DNA from: Paenibacillus glycanilyticus
Lineage (GTDB): Bacteria > Bacillota > Bacilli > Paenibacillales > Paenibacillaceae
Reading direction: 5' to 3'
Length of the DNA: 64,000 nt
NCBI RefSeq assembly: GCF_023715145.1
Contig: NZ_JAMBNP010000005.1
Location: 434,001-498,000 of the forward strand
The notes under the pieces are model-generated. The model did no database searches. It was not told the origin of the DNA and worked only from the letters and a program-made list of their open reading frames with translations. A program made the translations under genes and the position numbers. The first letter of the stretch is position 1. Every line of letters starts with the position of its first letter. Positions 8,527 to 16,785 of this stretch are shown piece after piece.

Positions 8527-9501
8527 ATGCGGCCAAAAGTATACATATCATCTAAAGTATCCGACGAGGTAAAAGCTTACCTCGATCAACATTGTGAATG
8601 CGAAATGTGGCAGAATCCGGAGAGAGCGATAACCGGGCAGGAGCTTGCCGAGCACATCGGAGAGGTTGAAGGACTGCTTGCCGCCGGCAATGCGATCAGC
8701 GAGCGTTTGTTAAGCGCGGCGCCTAAGCTGAGAGCAGTCAGCAATATTTCGGTAGGCTACAATCATAATGATCTCGACGCGATGAAGAAGCGCGGCATTA
8801 TCGGCACTCATACCCCTTATGTGCTGGATGACACCGTAGCGGATCTAACCCTTGCTCTGATGCTGGCAGCAGCCAGAAGAGTAACCGAGCTGCATAACTT
8901 GGTCCGTGAAGGCGGTTGGCAGCGCGGGGTTGGCGAGCAGCTGTTTGGCTTGGACGTGCATCATGCGAAGCTTGGCATTATCGGCATGGGCCGGATTGGC
9001 GAGCAGATTGCGAAGCGGGCGAAGTTTGGCTTCGAGATGGAGGTCTCCTACTATAATCGCAGCCGCAAGCCGGACACGGAGGAGCGGCTTGGCGTCAGCT
9101 ATCAGCCGCTGAACGAGCTGCTTGAGCAGTCGGATTTCATCGTGCTCATGACTCCGCTGACGCCGGAGACAAAGCATATGATCGGCGAAGAGCAGTTCAA
9201 CCGGATGAAACGCAGCGCGATCTTCATTAACGTATCGCGCGGCGAGACGGTTGACGAAGCTGCTCTGATTGAAGCGCTGCGCAGCAAGCGGATTTATGCG
9301 GCAGGACTTGATGTATACGAGAAAGAGCCGGTCAGCCCGGACAATCCGCTGCTGCAGCTGGATAATGTGGTGACCCTTCCGCATATCGGCTCGGCAACGA
9401 AGAAGACAAGGGACGACATGGCCATGCTCGCTGCGCGCAATCTGGTGGATGCGTTATATGGCAGAGAGCCGCAATATGTCATTCCCGAACTGAAAAACTA
9501 A
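8527..9501 (+). CDS. D-isomer-specific 2-hydroxyacid dehydrogenase (glyoxylate/hydroxypyruvate reductase type)
   Basis: This 324-residue cytoplasmic enzyme has split N- and C-terminal catalytic domains around an NAD(P)-binding Rossmann domain. The glycine motif is LGIIGMGRIGEQIAKR (about 149-164). The catalytic set is visible: Arg in NVSRGETVDEAAL, Glu in DVYEKEPV, His in LPHIGSAT. This fits glyoxylate, hydroxypyruvate or glycerate dehydrogenases (GyaR/GhrB group). GAGAGGAG lies 9 bases before ATG 8527. A TATAAT at 8492 has no clear -35 partner. The divergent AraC regulator may control it. Confidence 0.85.
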   Translation: MRPKVYISSKVSDEVKAYLDQHCECEMWQNPERAITGQELAEHIGEVEGLLAAGNAISERLLSAAPKLRAVSNISVGYNHNDLDAMKKRGIIGTHTPYVLDDTVADLTLALMLAAARRVTELHNLVREGGWQRGVGEQLFGLDVHHAKLGIIGMGRIGEQIAKRAKFGFEMEVSYYNRSRKPDTEERLGVSYQPLNELLEQSDFIVLMTPLTPETKHMIGEEQFNRMKRSAIFINVSRGETVDEAALIEALRSKRIYAAGLDVYEKEPVSPDNPLLQLDNVVTLPHIGSATKKTRDDMAMLAARNLVDALYGREPQYVIPELKN

Positions 9502-9504
9502 TTG

Positions 9505-9542
9505 CGAAAGAGGCTGCTCCCATACGGGACAACCTCTTTTTT
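9505..9542 (+). terminator. Terminator after the 2-hydroxyacid dehydrogenase
   Basis: AAAGAGG...CCC pairs with GGG...CCTCTTT and runs into TTTTTT. Confidence 0.65.
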
Positions 9543-9564
9543 CGCGTTTATGAGTTAGTGTCTG

Positions 9565-9740
9565 TCCTGATGACTCTTTTGGCCCTGGCCGAAAAAATTA
9601 ACGATGATTCCCGTGGCTTTTTTCGTCCCTGGCCGAAAGAATCATCGAAGATCCTGATGACTCTTTTGGCCCTGGCCGAAAGAGTTATCGAAGATCCTGA
9701 TAACTCTTTCGGCCTTCATAAAACATTTTCGGGGGATTTA
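9565..9740. repeat. Four tandem 44-bp units, each a near-perfect hairpin
   Basis: Units begin at 9565, 9609, 9653 and 9697, exactly 44 bases apart. Each carries an inverted repeat of the form ACTCTTTYGGCC-CT-GGCCGAAAGAGT; units 1 and 3 are nearly identical, unit 2 is the most diverged and unit 4 is cut short after its left arm. The array lies between two convergent genes and its right part supplies the last codons and stop of the PPOX-fold gene. It lacks the conserved repeat and unique spacer pattern of a CRISPR array. Confidence 0.8.
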
Positions 9741-10233
9741 CTTCGCTCTCCTTCGCTGTGATGGAGCTTGCGGTCAGCTTGAAGACGGATGTTTTGCTGC
9801 CCATCGAGGAGACGTACCGCTCCAGATGGCTTTTCGCAAGAGGGCGGTCGAAGTAGCCGGGAACGTATTTGTTCAGCATAACCTGCATGGCCGCAGTTGC
9901 TTCGTCCCCATCCGTTACTTTCTCAATAGTGCCGTAGAGGATGACGCTCATATAAGCGGTATCGATATGGGCAGGTGTCGGGTCGGTAATGGTGCCGTAT
10001 TCTTCGCTGACGGTAAAGCAGCCTTCCGGATTGTCTTCAATCATATCGATTTTCCGCCCTTCGGAAGCGACGTGGAAATAGATGGCGTTATCCTTCCAGA
10101 CGAAGTTTAACGGAACAACATAAGGAACATTGCCCGAAGCAAGGCCAAGAAATCCGGTTTTTGCCTGCTCGAGGAAGCGATGGATCTTGCCTGTATCGGT
10201 ACAGGCTCTTTTTTGTAAACGGATCGGAAACAT
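9685..10233 (-). CDS. Pyridoxamine 5'-phosphate oxidase-fold (NimA-like) flavin-binding protein
   Basis: The 182-residue protein has the split-barrel PPOX fold, which binds FMN or related flavins: AKTGFLGLASGNVPYVVPLNFVW, AIYFHVASEGRKIDMI, and CFTVSEEYGTI. Family members include NimA-type and general stress proteins; the exact reaction cannot be read from sequence. The last 17 or so residues (PKMFYEGRKSYQDLR) are encoded inside the 44-bp repeat array, so the native C-terminus appears to have been replaced or extended. The start codon context is ordinary. It is divergent from a MocR regulator, a recurring pairing for PPOX proteins, so B6 or amine-linked control is likely. Confidence 0.8.
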   Translation of the reverse strand: MFPIRLQKRACTDTGKIHRFLEQAKTGFLGLASGNVPYVVPLNFVWKDNAIYFHVASEGRKIDMIEDNPEGCFTVSEEYGTITDPTPAHIDTAYMSVILYGTIEKVTDGDEATAAMQVMLNKYVPGYFDRPLAKSHLERYVSSMGSKTSVFKLTASSITAKESEVNPPKMFYEGRKSYQDLR

Positions 10234-10285
10234 CGTTAATTCCTGCCTTTCGCGCGGTGGATTGTGCTATCATTGTAGAAGGAAT

Positions 10286-10331
10286 CTGTCCTTATCGAAA
10301 GGTACAGTTTTGTTGAAAATAAGGGGTACAG
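10286..10331 (+). promoter_or_regulatory. Candidate MocR operator between the PPOX gene and its regulator
   Basis: CTGTCCTT (10286-10293) faces AAGGTACAG (10299-10307), an imperfect inverted pair, and GGTACAG recurs at 10325-10331, 24 bases on. Mixed inverted and direct repeats are typical of PdxR/GabR-type MocR operators. The last copy lies 15 bases before the regulator's start. Confidence 0.5.
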
Positions 10332-10345
10332 AATGAGGTTGTCGT

Positions 10346-11752
10346 ATGATCAGCGTAACGCCGGAATTGGATAAGCAAAGCGATATTCCCCTGTATCAGC
10401 AGTTATTTGTCTATTTGAAGGGGCAGATTGAATCGGGCCTTCTGCGGGAGAACGACCGTCTGCCTTCGATCCGCCAGTTGTCCGCTTATTTGTCCGTCAG
10501 CAAGAATACCGTTGAAACGGCTTATCAGCAGCTGCTGGCGGAGGGTTATATCCAGAGCAGACTTCGCAGCGGATTGTATGTAATGCCGATAGAGAAGCTC
10601 GAGAGGGCGGCAGCGGAACCGGCCGTAGTCCGAACGGGGACAGCGCAGAAGTCCGAGGATCTGCCGCCCCATGCGATTAATTTCGAGTATGGCGACGTAG
10701 AGCTTGATCATTTTCCGGTGCGGCAGTGGAAGAGATGTCTGATGGATGCCCTTGAGGAATGTACATCGGAGATATACGGCTACGGCGACCGTCAGGGCCA
10801 TGCGGGACTGAGGTCGGAGATTGCCCGTTATTTGTACCAATCCCGCGGAGTGGTATGCACGCCTGATCAAATCTTCCTTAGTGCGGGGACGCAAACGACG
10901 GTCAGCCTGCTGGCCCAGCTGCTGCCGCTGCCCGGGGAGGTTGCGATGGAGGAGCCGGGATATAACGGAGTCAGAACGGTACTGATGAATATGGGCCGTA
11001 CCATTATTCCGATACCGCTTGACCATGACGGAATCTCGGTGGAGCACCTGAAGCGAAGCGGTGCCAAGACCGTATATGTAACGCCTTCCCATCAGTTTCC
11101 CCTTGGCATGATTATGCCGGTCCAAAACCGGATTAAGCTGCTGCAGTGGGCGTATGAGCAGGACGGCTACATCATCGAGGATGATTTCGACAGCGAGCTG
11201 CGGTATCAGGGCCAGCCGATTCCGGCTCTGAAGGCGCTCGATACCTGTGACAAAGTTATTTACTTAGGAACATTCTCCAAGTCGTTCCTGCCGGGAATAC
11301 GGCTCAGCTATATGGTGCTTCCGGAGCGGGCCGCGCTGGATTACCGAAGCAGGCTGCAGGCATACAGCCAGTCGGTCTCGCCGCTTATTCAAGCTGCGAT
11401 GCACCGGTTCATGAAGGAAGGGTATTTCGCAAGCCATATCCGGAAGATGAGGAAGCTGTATCAGTCCCGGCATCGCGTGCTGCTTCGCTCGATTCATGAA
11501 CAGCTTGGCGGCCAGGTTGGCATCATTGGCGAGCGGTCGGGCATGCATTTGCTGCTGGATGTACACGGACGTTCCAGCGAAGAGCTGGTGAAGAGGGCGC
11601 TTGAACACGGGGTTATTGCATACGCGCCTAGAAAGCATTGGCTTCACCGGGAGGCTTGTCCGCCTTCGTATATCATGCTAGGCTTTGGCGGACTTAGCGA
11701 GGAGAAAATCCGCGAAGGGATTATTCGCCTTCGCAAGGCTTGGTTCCCTTAA
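10346..11752 (+). CDS. MocR-family (PdxR-like) GntR/aminotransferase regulator
   Basis: This 468-residue fusion has an N-terminal GntR winged helix (residues 10-80: YQQLFVYLKGQIESG, DRLPSIRQLSAYLSVSKNTV) and a fold-type-I aminotransferase domain from about 115. The PLP lysine is in YLGTFSKSFLPGIRLSY, and EDDFDSELRY holds the PLP-ring aspartate. MocR regulators use PLP as cofactor or effector. The start is TTG or ATG near 10346, with GAGG about 10 bases upstream. Because the neighbour is a PPOX-fold protein, vitamin B6 or amine metabolism is the likely theme; the direct target is inferred. Confidence 0.85.
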   Translation: MISVTPELDKQSDIPLYQQLFVYLKGQIESGLLRENDRLPSIRQLSAYLSVSKNTVETAYQQLLAEGYIQSRLRSGLYVMPIEKLERAAAEPAVVRTGTAQKSEDLPPHAINFEYGDVELDHFPVRQWKRCLMDALEECTSEIYGYGDRQGHAGLRSEIARYLYQSRGVVCTPDQIFLSAGTQTTVSLLAQLLPLPGEVAMEEPGYNGVRTVLMNMGRTIIPIPLDHDGISVEHLKRSGAKTVYVTPSHQFPLGMIMPVQNRIKLLQWAYEQDGYIIEDDFDSELRYQGQPIPALKALDTCDKVIYLGTFSKSFLPGIRLSYMVLPERAALDYRSRLQAYSQSVSPLIQAAMHRFMKEGYFASHIRKMRKLYQSRHRVLLRSIHEQLGGQVGIIGERSGMHLLLDVHGRSSEELVKRALEHGVIAYAPRKHWLHREACPPSYIMLGFGGLSEEKIREGIIRLRKAWFP

Positions 11753-11800
11753 GATGTGGTACAATACGGTATATACCTAACCAGGAAAGAGAAGTGAACG

Positions 11801-12160
11801 TTGTTGATTACGATTACGATTCCGGAACCGGACGTTACGATTTACAAGCAAGTGAACCCCGAGCTCAGCCATATTTATAACTTTACCGATTTCCATCTCA
11901 TCACGCGCGAAAAGGGCGGCTTCTTCATGTTCTACAATTTCAAGGGCGACGTGCTGTTTGTCGGCAAAGCAAGGAAGCTGAGACCGCGCATCAAGAAGCA
12001 TTTCGAAGATACGGTATCCCCAATGAAGGATCACCGTGACGAAGTGACCAAGATCGAGATTTATGTGAATGAAGATCCGGTGGAGCGCGAAATTTACGAG
12101 ACCTACCTGATCAATCAATTCCGGGCGAAATACAATGTGGACAAGGTATTGTTCCGTTAA
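11801..12160 (+). CDS. Small GIY-YIG nuclease-superfamily protein
   Basis: The 119-residue protein reads as a compact GIY-YIG domain: YNFKGDVLFVGKARKLRPRI (about 41-60) gives the beta-hairpin, the VGKA turn and the Arg helix, and EREIYETYLINQFRAKYN carries the conserved Glu and the terminal Asn. The first GIY tyrosine block is degenerate, so nuclease activity is uncertain. Similar stand-alone proteins are annotated as UvrC-like excision repair endonucleases. Two adjacent TTG codons (11801 and 11804) could start it; AGGAAAGAG precedes them. Confidence 0.7.
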   Translation: MLITITIPEPDVTIYKQVNPELSHIYNFTDFHLITREKGGFFMFYNFKGDVLFVGKARKLRPRIKKHFEDTVSPMKDHRDEVTKIEIYVNEDPVEREIYETYLINQFRAKYNVDKVLFR

Positions 12161-12177
12161 AGAAACTTCTAATGACG

Positions 12178-12207
12178 AAGGCTGCTCAGCAATGGGCGGC
12201 CTTTTTG
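12178..12207 (+). terminator. Terminator after the GIY-YIG gene
   Basis: AAGGC-T-GC pairs with GGC-GGCCTT and is followed by TTTTT. Confidence 0.65.
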
Positions 12208-12259
12208 TGTTATTTCATAAAAGCTGAAGTACGCGCAGAAAGTTCTATAGTTTCAGTAG

Positions 12260-12287
12260 TTACTCATAGGGGAAGATGGGATATAAT
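12260..12287 (+). promoter_or_regulatory. Candidate promoter for the GH9 gene
   Basis: A perfect TATAAT (12282-12287) with a weak TTACTC -35 (12260-12265) at 16 bases lies about 40 bases before the start codon. Confidence 0.45.
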
Positions 12288-12329
12288 GTAGCGGCTTGAT
12301 CTATTCTCGAAGAGGAGAGGGATTCGCTC

Positions 12330-13949
12330 ATGCAACAGGGTAAACGGGAAACGATTGCGGTTAACCAGCTTGGCTACCGGGTCAAGGATTCGAAGATCGC
12401 CGTTATAACAGGCGAAGCCGGGCTCTTTAGATTAATTAAACAAGAGACAGGCGAAGTGGTGTGGAAGGGACGGACCACAGCTGCGCGGGAGGATGCGGCA
12501 AGCGGAGTGACGGTTTGCAGAGCGGATTTTTCAGGCTGGGAGCAGGCCGGGACGTACAGCTTGGAGACGGAAAATGGACAGAGATCTGATTCGTTTGTTA
12601 TTGGGGAAGAGGTATATGGCGATGCTCATCAGGCCTTATTGAAGGCGTTTTATTTCTTCCGGTGCGGAATGGAGCTGGAGGAACGATATGCAGGGGACTG
12701 GAAGCATGGCGCTTGCCATTTATCGCCGGCCATTGTGTATGGAGACGAGAAGAGGCGCGTGGATGCCTCAGGCGGATGGCATGACGCGGGAGACTACGGC
12801 AAATATGTTGGACCGGGAGCGAAAGCGGCGGCGGATTTGCTGCTCGCCTATGAATGGTATCCGGCTGCGTTCGCGGCAGCCGTGCCTGTGCCGGAATCGG
12901 ACGGCGTGATGCCGGATGTGCTCCATGAATGCCGGTATGAGCTGGAATGGATGCAGCGCATGCAGGATGCGGAGAGCGGGGGAGTATTCCATAAGCTGAC
13001 TACGCTGCGCTTCCCTGCGCCGGATACGATGCCGGAGGCCGATGCCGATGAACTGTACGTTTCGCCGGTGTCGGCGACGGCAACGGGCTGTTTTGCAGGA
13101 ATTATGGCCATGGCGGCTCGCGTGTATGAGCGGTTTGACAGAGTGTTTGCTGCCACCTGCAAGGCTGCCGCGGAGCGGGCATGGGACTGGCTCGAGCTGC
13201 ACCCGGAAGCTCCCGGGTTTCGGAATCCGCCTGAGATCGCAACCGGAGAATACGGGGATAAACAGGATGCCGATGAACGGTATTGGGCAGCGGCAGAGCT
13301 GTACCGCACGACGGGGGAAGAACGGTATCATGAGGCTTTCCTGCGGTTGTCGGAGCTGGCATTCGACAAGTATGAGCTGGGCTGGGCCGATATGGGCGGC
13401 TACGGGACAATATCTTACCTGTTATCGGAGCGTGCGAAAGACAGCGCTGTGGCAGAGCGGCTGCGCGTTGGTTTGCACAGACATGCCGAGCAGCTTGCTG
13501 CAGTCAGCCGGAATGATGGATTTGGCATCTCGCTGCGGCCGGAGCAGTACATATGGGGCAGCAATATGCTGGTGCTGAATCATGCGATGCTGCTGTTAAT
13601 CGCAGATCGGCTGGCCGAGACTGCCGGCTATGAGAAGGTAGTGCTTGATCATATCCATTACTTGTTCGGGATGAATGTGATAGGCATGAGTTATGTGACG
13701 GGGTTCGGGAGCCGCCCGGTTAAGCATCCGCATCATCGCCCGTCAGAAGGCGATGGGGTAGACGAACCGGTACCGGGACTCGTATCCGGCGGGCCAAACC
13801 TTGGTATCCAGGATGAGTATGCCCGGGAGCATCTGACCGGCAGAGCGCCGGCTGCCTCCTTCGCCGATGTGATGGAAAGCTACGCCACGAATGAAGTGAC
13901 TATTTACTGGAACTCACCTGCGGTGTTTGTTCTGTCTCATTTTGTCTAG
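12330..13949 (+). CDS. Glycoside hydrolase family 9 enzyme, cytoplasmic
   Basis: This 539-residue protein has an N-terminal Ig-like domain (residues 8-95: AVNQLGYRVKDSKIAV) and an (alpha/alpha)6-barrel GH9 domain. Catalytic base aspartates D152 and D155 are in GGWHDAGDYGKYV, the substrate His/Arg motif is PHHRPS, and the catalytic acid E522 is in TNEVTIYWNSP. GH9 enzymes cleave beta-1,4-glucans; forms with this Ig domain but no signal peptide often act on short cello-oligosaccharides, and some GH9 members cleave glucosamine oligomers. No signal peptide or binding module is present, so substrates must be imported. AGAGGAGAGG precedes ATG 12330. Confidence 0.85.
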   Translation: MQQGKRETIAVNQLGYRVKDSKIAVITGEAGLFRLIKQETGEVVWKGRTTAAREDAASGVTVCRADFSGWEQAGTYSLETENGQRSDSFVIGEEVYGDAHQALLKAFYFFRCGMELEERYAGDWKHGACHLSPAIVYGDEKRRVDASGGWHDAGDYGKYVGPGAKAAADLLLAYEWYPAAFAAAVPVPESDGVMPDVLHECRYELEWMQRMQDAESGGVFHKLTTLRFPAPDTMPEADADELYVSPVSATATGCFAGIMAMAARVYERFDRVFAATCKAAAERAWDWLELHPEAPGFRNPPEIATGEYGDKQDADERYWAAAELYRTTGEERYHEAFLRLSELAFDKYELGWADMGGYGTISYLLSERAKDSAVAERLRVGLHRHAEQLAAVSRNDGFGISLRPEQYIWGSNMLVLNHAMLLLIADRLAETAGYEKVVLDHIHYLFGMNVIGMSYVTGFGSRPVKHPHHRPSEGDGVDEPVPGLVSGGPNLGIQDEYAREHLTGRAPAASFADVMESYATNEVTIYWNSPAVFVLSHFV

Positions 13950-13962
13950 CGGCATACAAACG

Positions 13963-14006
13963 AAAGGGCTGTCCCAAAAGCCATTGGCTAACGGGACAGC
14001 CCTTGT
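13963..14006. terminator. Bidirectional terminator between GH9 and acetyltransferase genes
   Basis: AAGGGCTGTCCC (13964-13975) pairs perfectly with GGGACAGCCCTT (13993-14004). It sits between convergent genes and can serve both. Confidence 0.75.
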
Positions 14007-14015
14007 TCGGTATCC

Positions 14016-14891
14016 TTATTCCTTCTTGCGGACCATCAGCACCTGCTCCATCGTTGTTGCCAGCCCCATCTCGGTCAGCAGCTCGACGAGCAGCGTATGA
14101 GATGCCCGGATATTAAAGGCGGAGCGCCGGCAGGTCTCGCCGGGCTGCCATACCTCATGCAGGGCGGCCTTCATCACGGCCTTGGCGTCGGTACGGCCAG
14201 GAGCGACTTCCAGCCGGAAGAGGAAGATGCCGGTCAATTCGCCAGCCATGCTGAACGTCCTCCGGTACAAGGCATAGCCCGCTGCTTCGCCGCCATCGAA
14301 GACAGCTACGCTTTCCCCATCCCTCAAGCTCGGCACGTCAGCCTGCCATACTTCGCCTTCGCAGTAGAACGGGAGCCTTGCGGCCTCCGCTGCCATGCCA
14401 AGCGCGATTTGATAAGGATGCTCGTAGGTATCATCCATATCCGGAATCGGCTGCTCCGTCGACATAATCAGCAGGCGGTCGATTTGCTCGTAACCAACCC
14501 CTTCATAGAGCCGAATGGCATATTCATTCCGGGAGATCGCTTCTAGATTCGCTTGGCTGACGCCTAACTCTTCATACAGCTCCAGATTCCTGTTCATCAG
14601 CGCTCTGCCGATTCCTTTGTTGCGGAAGGCCGGTATGATCGCCGTTCCGCCGTTCCATGCCAGCTTCCTGTCCTCCTGCTCGCGGAAGCCGTTCATGACA
14701 AGGCCGGCCGCTTCGCCGTCCACATAACAAGCGAAGGAGTGCTCAAGCGACAGACCTTCGGAAGCTGTCCTGCCGATGAACCGGTCAAGCGGAACGGCAG
14801 CCGGCACAAAATAACCTTCGAAGGCGCGGTTCCACAGCTCCGACGCATCCTTAACCGGAAGCTCGCTGAGAGGCCGAAACGTAATAGTCAT
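14016..14891 (-). CDS. GNAT-family N-acetyltransferase
   Basis: In this 291-residue protein residues about 70-150 form a clear acetyl-CoA site: NGGTAIIPAFRNKGIGRALM with the R-x-K-G-I-G pyrophosphate loop, then a downstream LEAISRNEYAIRLYEGVGY block typical of GNAT motif B. The C-terminal half (about 165-290) looks like a second, degenerate GNAT-like domain without the loop. The acceptor substrate cannot be predicted. It ends 12 bases before pepF's start region reads the other way: both genes lie on the minus strand with pepF upstream and only 12 bases between them, so they are probably co-transcribed. Confidence 0.8.
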   Translation of the reverse strand: MTITFRPLSELPVKDASELWNRAFEGYFVPAAVPLDRFIGRTASEGLSLEHSFACYVDGEAAGLVMNGFREQEDRKLAWNGGTAIIPAFRNKGIGRALMNRNLELYEELGVSQANLEAISRNEYAIRLYEGVGYEQIDRLLIMSTEQPIPDMDDTYEHPYQIALGMAAEAARLPFYCEGEVWQADVPSLRDGESVAVFDGGEAAGYALYRRTFSMAGELTGIFLFRLEVAPGRTDAKAVMKAALHEVWQPGETCRRSAFNIRASHTLLVELLTEMGLATTMEQVLMVRKKE

Positions 14892-14903
14892 GCTCCGTCC
14901 TCC

Positions 14904-16598
14904 TTACAGCGCTTTATCGTCAACGCTTTCCAGCCAGCTGTCAATGCTTCCGATAACGGAAGTGACGCAGCCATCCTCGAACGGCGAGATCAGGCCGGCA
15001 ACCTTAACCAGCTCGGTAAAGGAGAGGCTTCCGCCTTGACGGCACAAGTTGAGGTAGTCTGCCCATGCGGCGCTCCGGTCCTCATGCATTCTTTTCCAGA
15101 ACTGAAACGCGCAGATTTGCGCCAGGGTATAGTCGATATAGTAGAACGGACTGCCGAAGATATGGCCCTGCCTCTGCCAGTAGGCGCCTTGCTCCAGATA
15201 GCGGTTCTCTTCATAGTTGCGGTGCGGCAGGTACTTCTGCTCGATCTCCCGCCAAGCGGCTTTGCGTTCAGCAGGCGTCGCGTCCGGATTCTCGTAGACG
15301 AAATGCTGGAATTCATCAACCGTTACGCCGTAAGGGAGGAAGATCAGGGAGCTCGCGAGATGCTGGAATTTGTATTTATCAACGTCCTCCTTGAAGAACA
15401 GGTCCATCCACGGCCAAGTGAAGAACTCCATGCTCATCGAATGAATCTCGCAAGCTTCGTAGGTAGGGAAGGCATATTCCGGTACGGCATAGCTTCTGCT
15501 CTCGTACACCTGGAAGGCGTGGCCGGCTTCATGCGTCAGGACGTCAATATCTCCTGAGGTACCGTTAAAGTTGGAGAAAATAAACGGTGCGCCGTATTCG
15601 CTGATGTAGGTGCAGTAACCGCCGCCTTGCTTGCCTTTCTTCGCGACCAGATCCATCAGGCCGTTGTCCTGCATGAACCGGAAGAACTCATCGGTCTCCG
15701 GCGACAGCTCGGCATACATCTTCGCCCCGTTGTCCACAATCCATTCCGGGCTGCCTTTAGGCTTGGCGTTACCGGTCAGGAAGGCGAGATTCTCGTCATA
15801 ATAGTAGAGCTGATCGACGCTGATCCGCTCGCGCTGGCGTTCCTTCAGCTTGGTCGCAACAGGGACGATATGCTCCAGCACCTGATTGCGGAAGTTTGCG
15901 ACCATCTCCGCCGTATAGTCGGTACGGCTCATGCGGGCATAACCAAGCTCAACGAAATTCGTGAAGCCGAGCTTCTTCGCAATTCGGGTCCGCACCTTCA
16001 CAAGCTCATCATAGATACGGTCAAACTCCCCTTCATTCTCCGCCATAAAGCCGGAGGAGGCTTCCGATGCGCGTTTGCGTACAGCGCGGTCGGTCGATTG
16101 CTGGAATGGCGATAATTGCGACAACGTGCGCTCTTCGCCGTCGAACAGGATTTTGGCCGAAGCAATCAGCTTCGAATATTCGGTAGACAGCTTGTTCTCC
16201 TGCTGCAAATCCTCGATGACCTCCGGGCTGAACGTCTTCAGCGACAGCTCGGCCAGCTGGAACAGCTGACGGCCCCATTTGTTCTCGAGCTCGGCACGGA
16301 ACGCGGAGCCTACCAGCGCCCGGTAATAATCGGTTATGTATTCCTGCACGACAGGTCCGTTCTCGTCGAAGAAGTCCTGTTCGGCTTTATAAAATTCATC
16401 GTTGGTATCAATCGAATGACGGATGCTCGCAATTTGCTGCATCGTATCAAATTCGCTCCGCAGCTTGTTGATGCCGGTCATCGCGGCATCTTGCTCCTCG
16501 AAACGGCTTGCCGCATTAAATGCGGATAATAGCTCCTTGAACTGCTTTTCGAAAGACGCTACATCGGGACGTTCGTAACGATACTCATTAAATTTCAC
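14904..16598 (-). CDS. M3-family oligoendopeptidase (PepF-like)
   Basis: This 564-residue cytoplasmic metallopeptidase carries the zinc motif HEAGH at residues 356-360, with the third zinc ligand Glu expected in YEACEIHSMSMEFF. The FLPYGVTVDEFQHFVYENP and YYIDYTLAQICAFQFW blocks are standard for M3 oligoendopeptidase F. It degrades short peptides, for example after import or during sporulation. Usual family length is about 560-600, so the gene is complete. The start is GTG 16598, with GGCAGGTG ahead of it. It leads a two-gene unit with the acetyltransferase. Confidence 0.88.
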   Translation of the reverse strand: MKFNEYRYERPDVASFEKQFKELLSAFNAASRFEEQDAAMTGINKLRSEFDTMQQIASIRHSIDTNDEFYKAEQDFFDENGPVVQEYITDYYRALVGSAFRAELENKWGRQLFQLAELSLKTFSPEVIEDLQQENKLSTEYSKLIASAKILFDGEERTLSQLSPFQQSTDRAVRKRASEASSGFMAENEGEFDRIYDELVKVRTRIAKKLGFTNFVELGYARMSRTDYTAEMVANFRNQVLEHIVPVATKLKERQRERISVDQLYYYDENLAFLTGNAKPKGSPEWIVDNGAKMYAELSPETDEFFRFMQDNGLMDLVAKKGKQGGGYCTYISEYGAPFIFSNFNGTSGDIDVLTHEAGHAFQVYESRSYAVPEYAFPTYEACEIHSMSMEFFTWPWMDLFFKEDVDKYKFQHLASSLIFLPYGVTVDEFQHFVYENPDATPAERKAAWREIEQKYLPHRNYEENRYLEQGAYWQRQGHIFGSPFYYIDYTLAQICAFQFWKRMHEDRSAAWADYLNLCRQGGSLSFTELVKVAGLISPFEDGCVTSVIGSIDSWLESVDDKAL

Positions 16599-16718
16599 TT
16601 GGATACACCTGCCCTCTCTTGAACGGTAATTTGATTACAGGAAATGGATGGATATACCATCGTCCTTGAAATGTCTATTCGTTAGACGATGCGGCTAATC
16701 CTGCTTCATCCGCATGCG

Positions 16719-16762
16719 AAAAGGCCTCCTTCACCTATGCTCAGGCGAAGCGAAGCCTCTGA
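16719..16762 (-). terminator. Terminator after the M20 amidohydrolase
   Basis: On the minus strand AGGC-CTTC-CCT pairs with AGG-GAAG-GCCT with small bulges, then TTTT. The stem is imperfect. Confidence 0.5.
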
Positions 16763-16785
16763 TGAACGTATGTTCAATATACCGG

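Noticed and set aside
9565..9740. Possible CRISPR array
   Set aside because: Units are contiguous 44-base palindromes with no unique spacers, and no cas gene is nearby.
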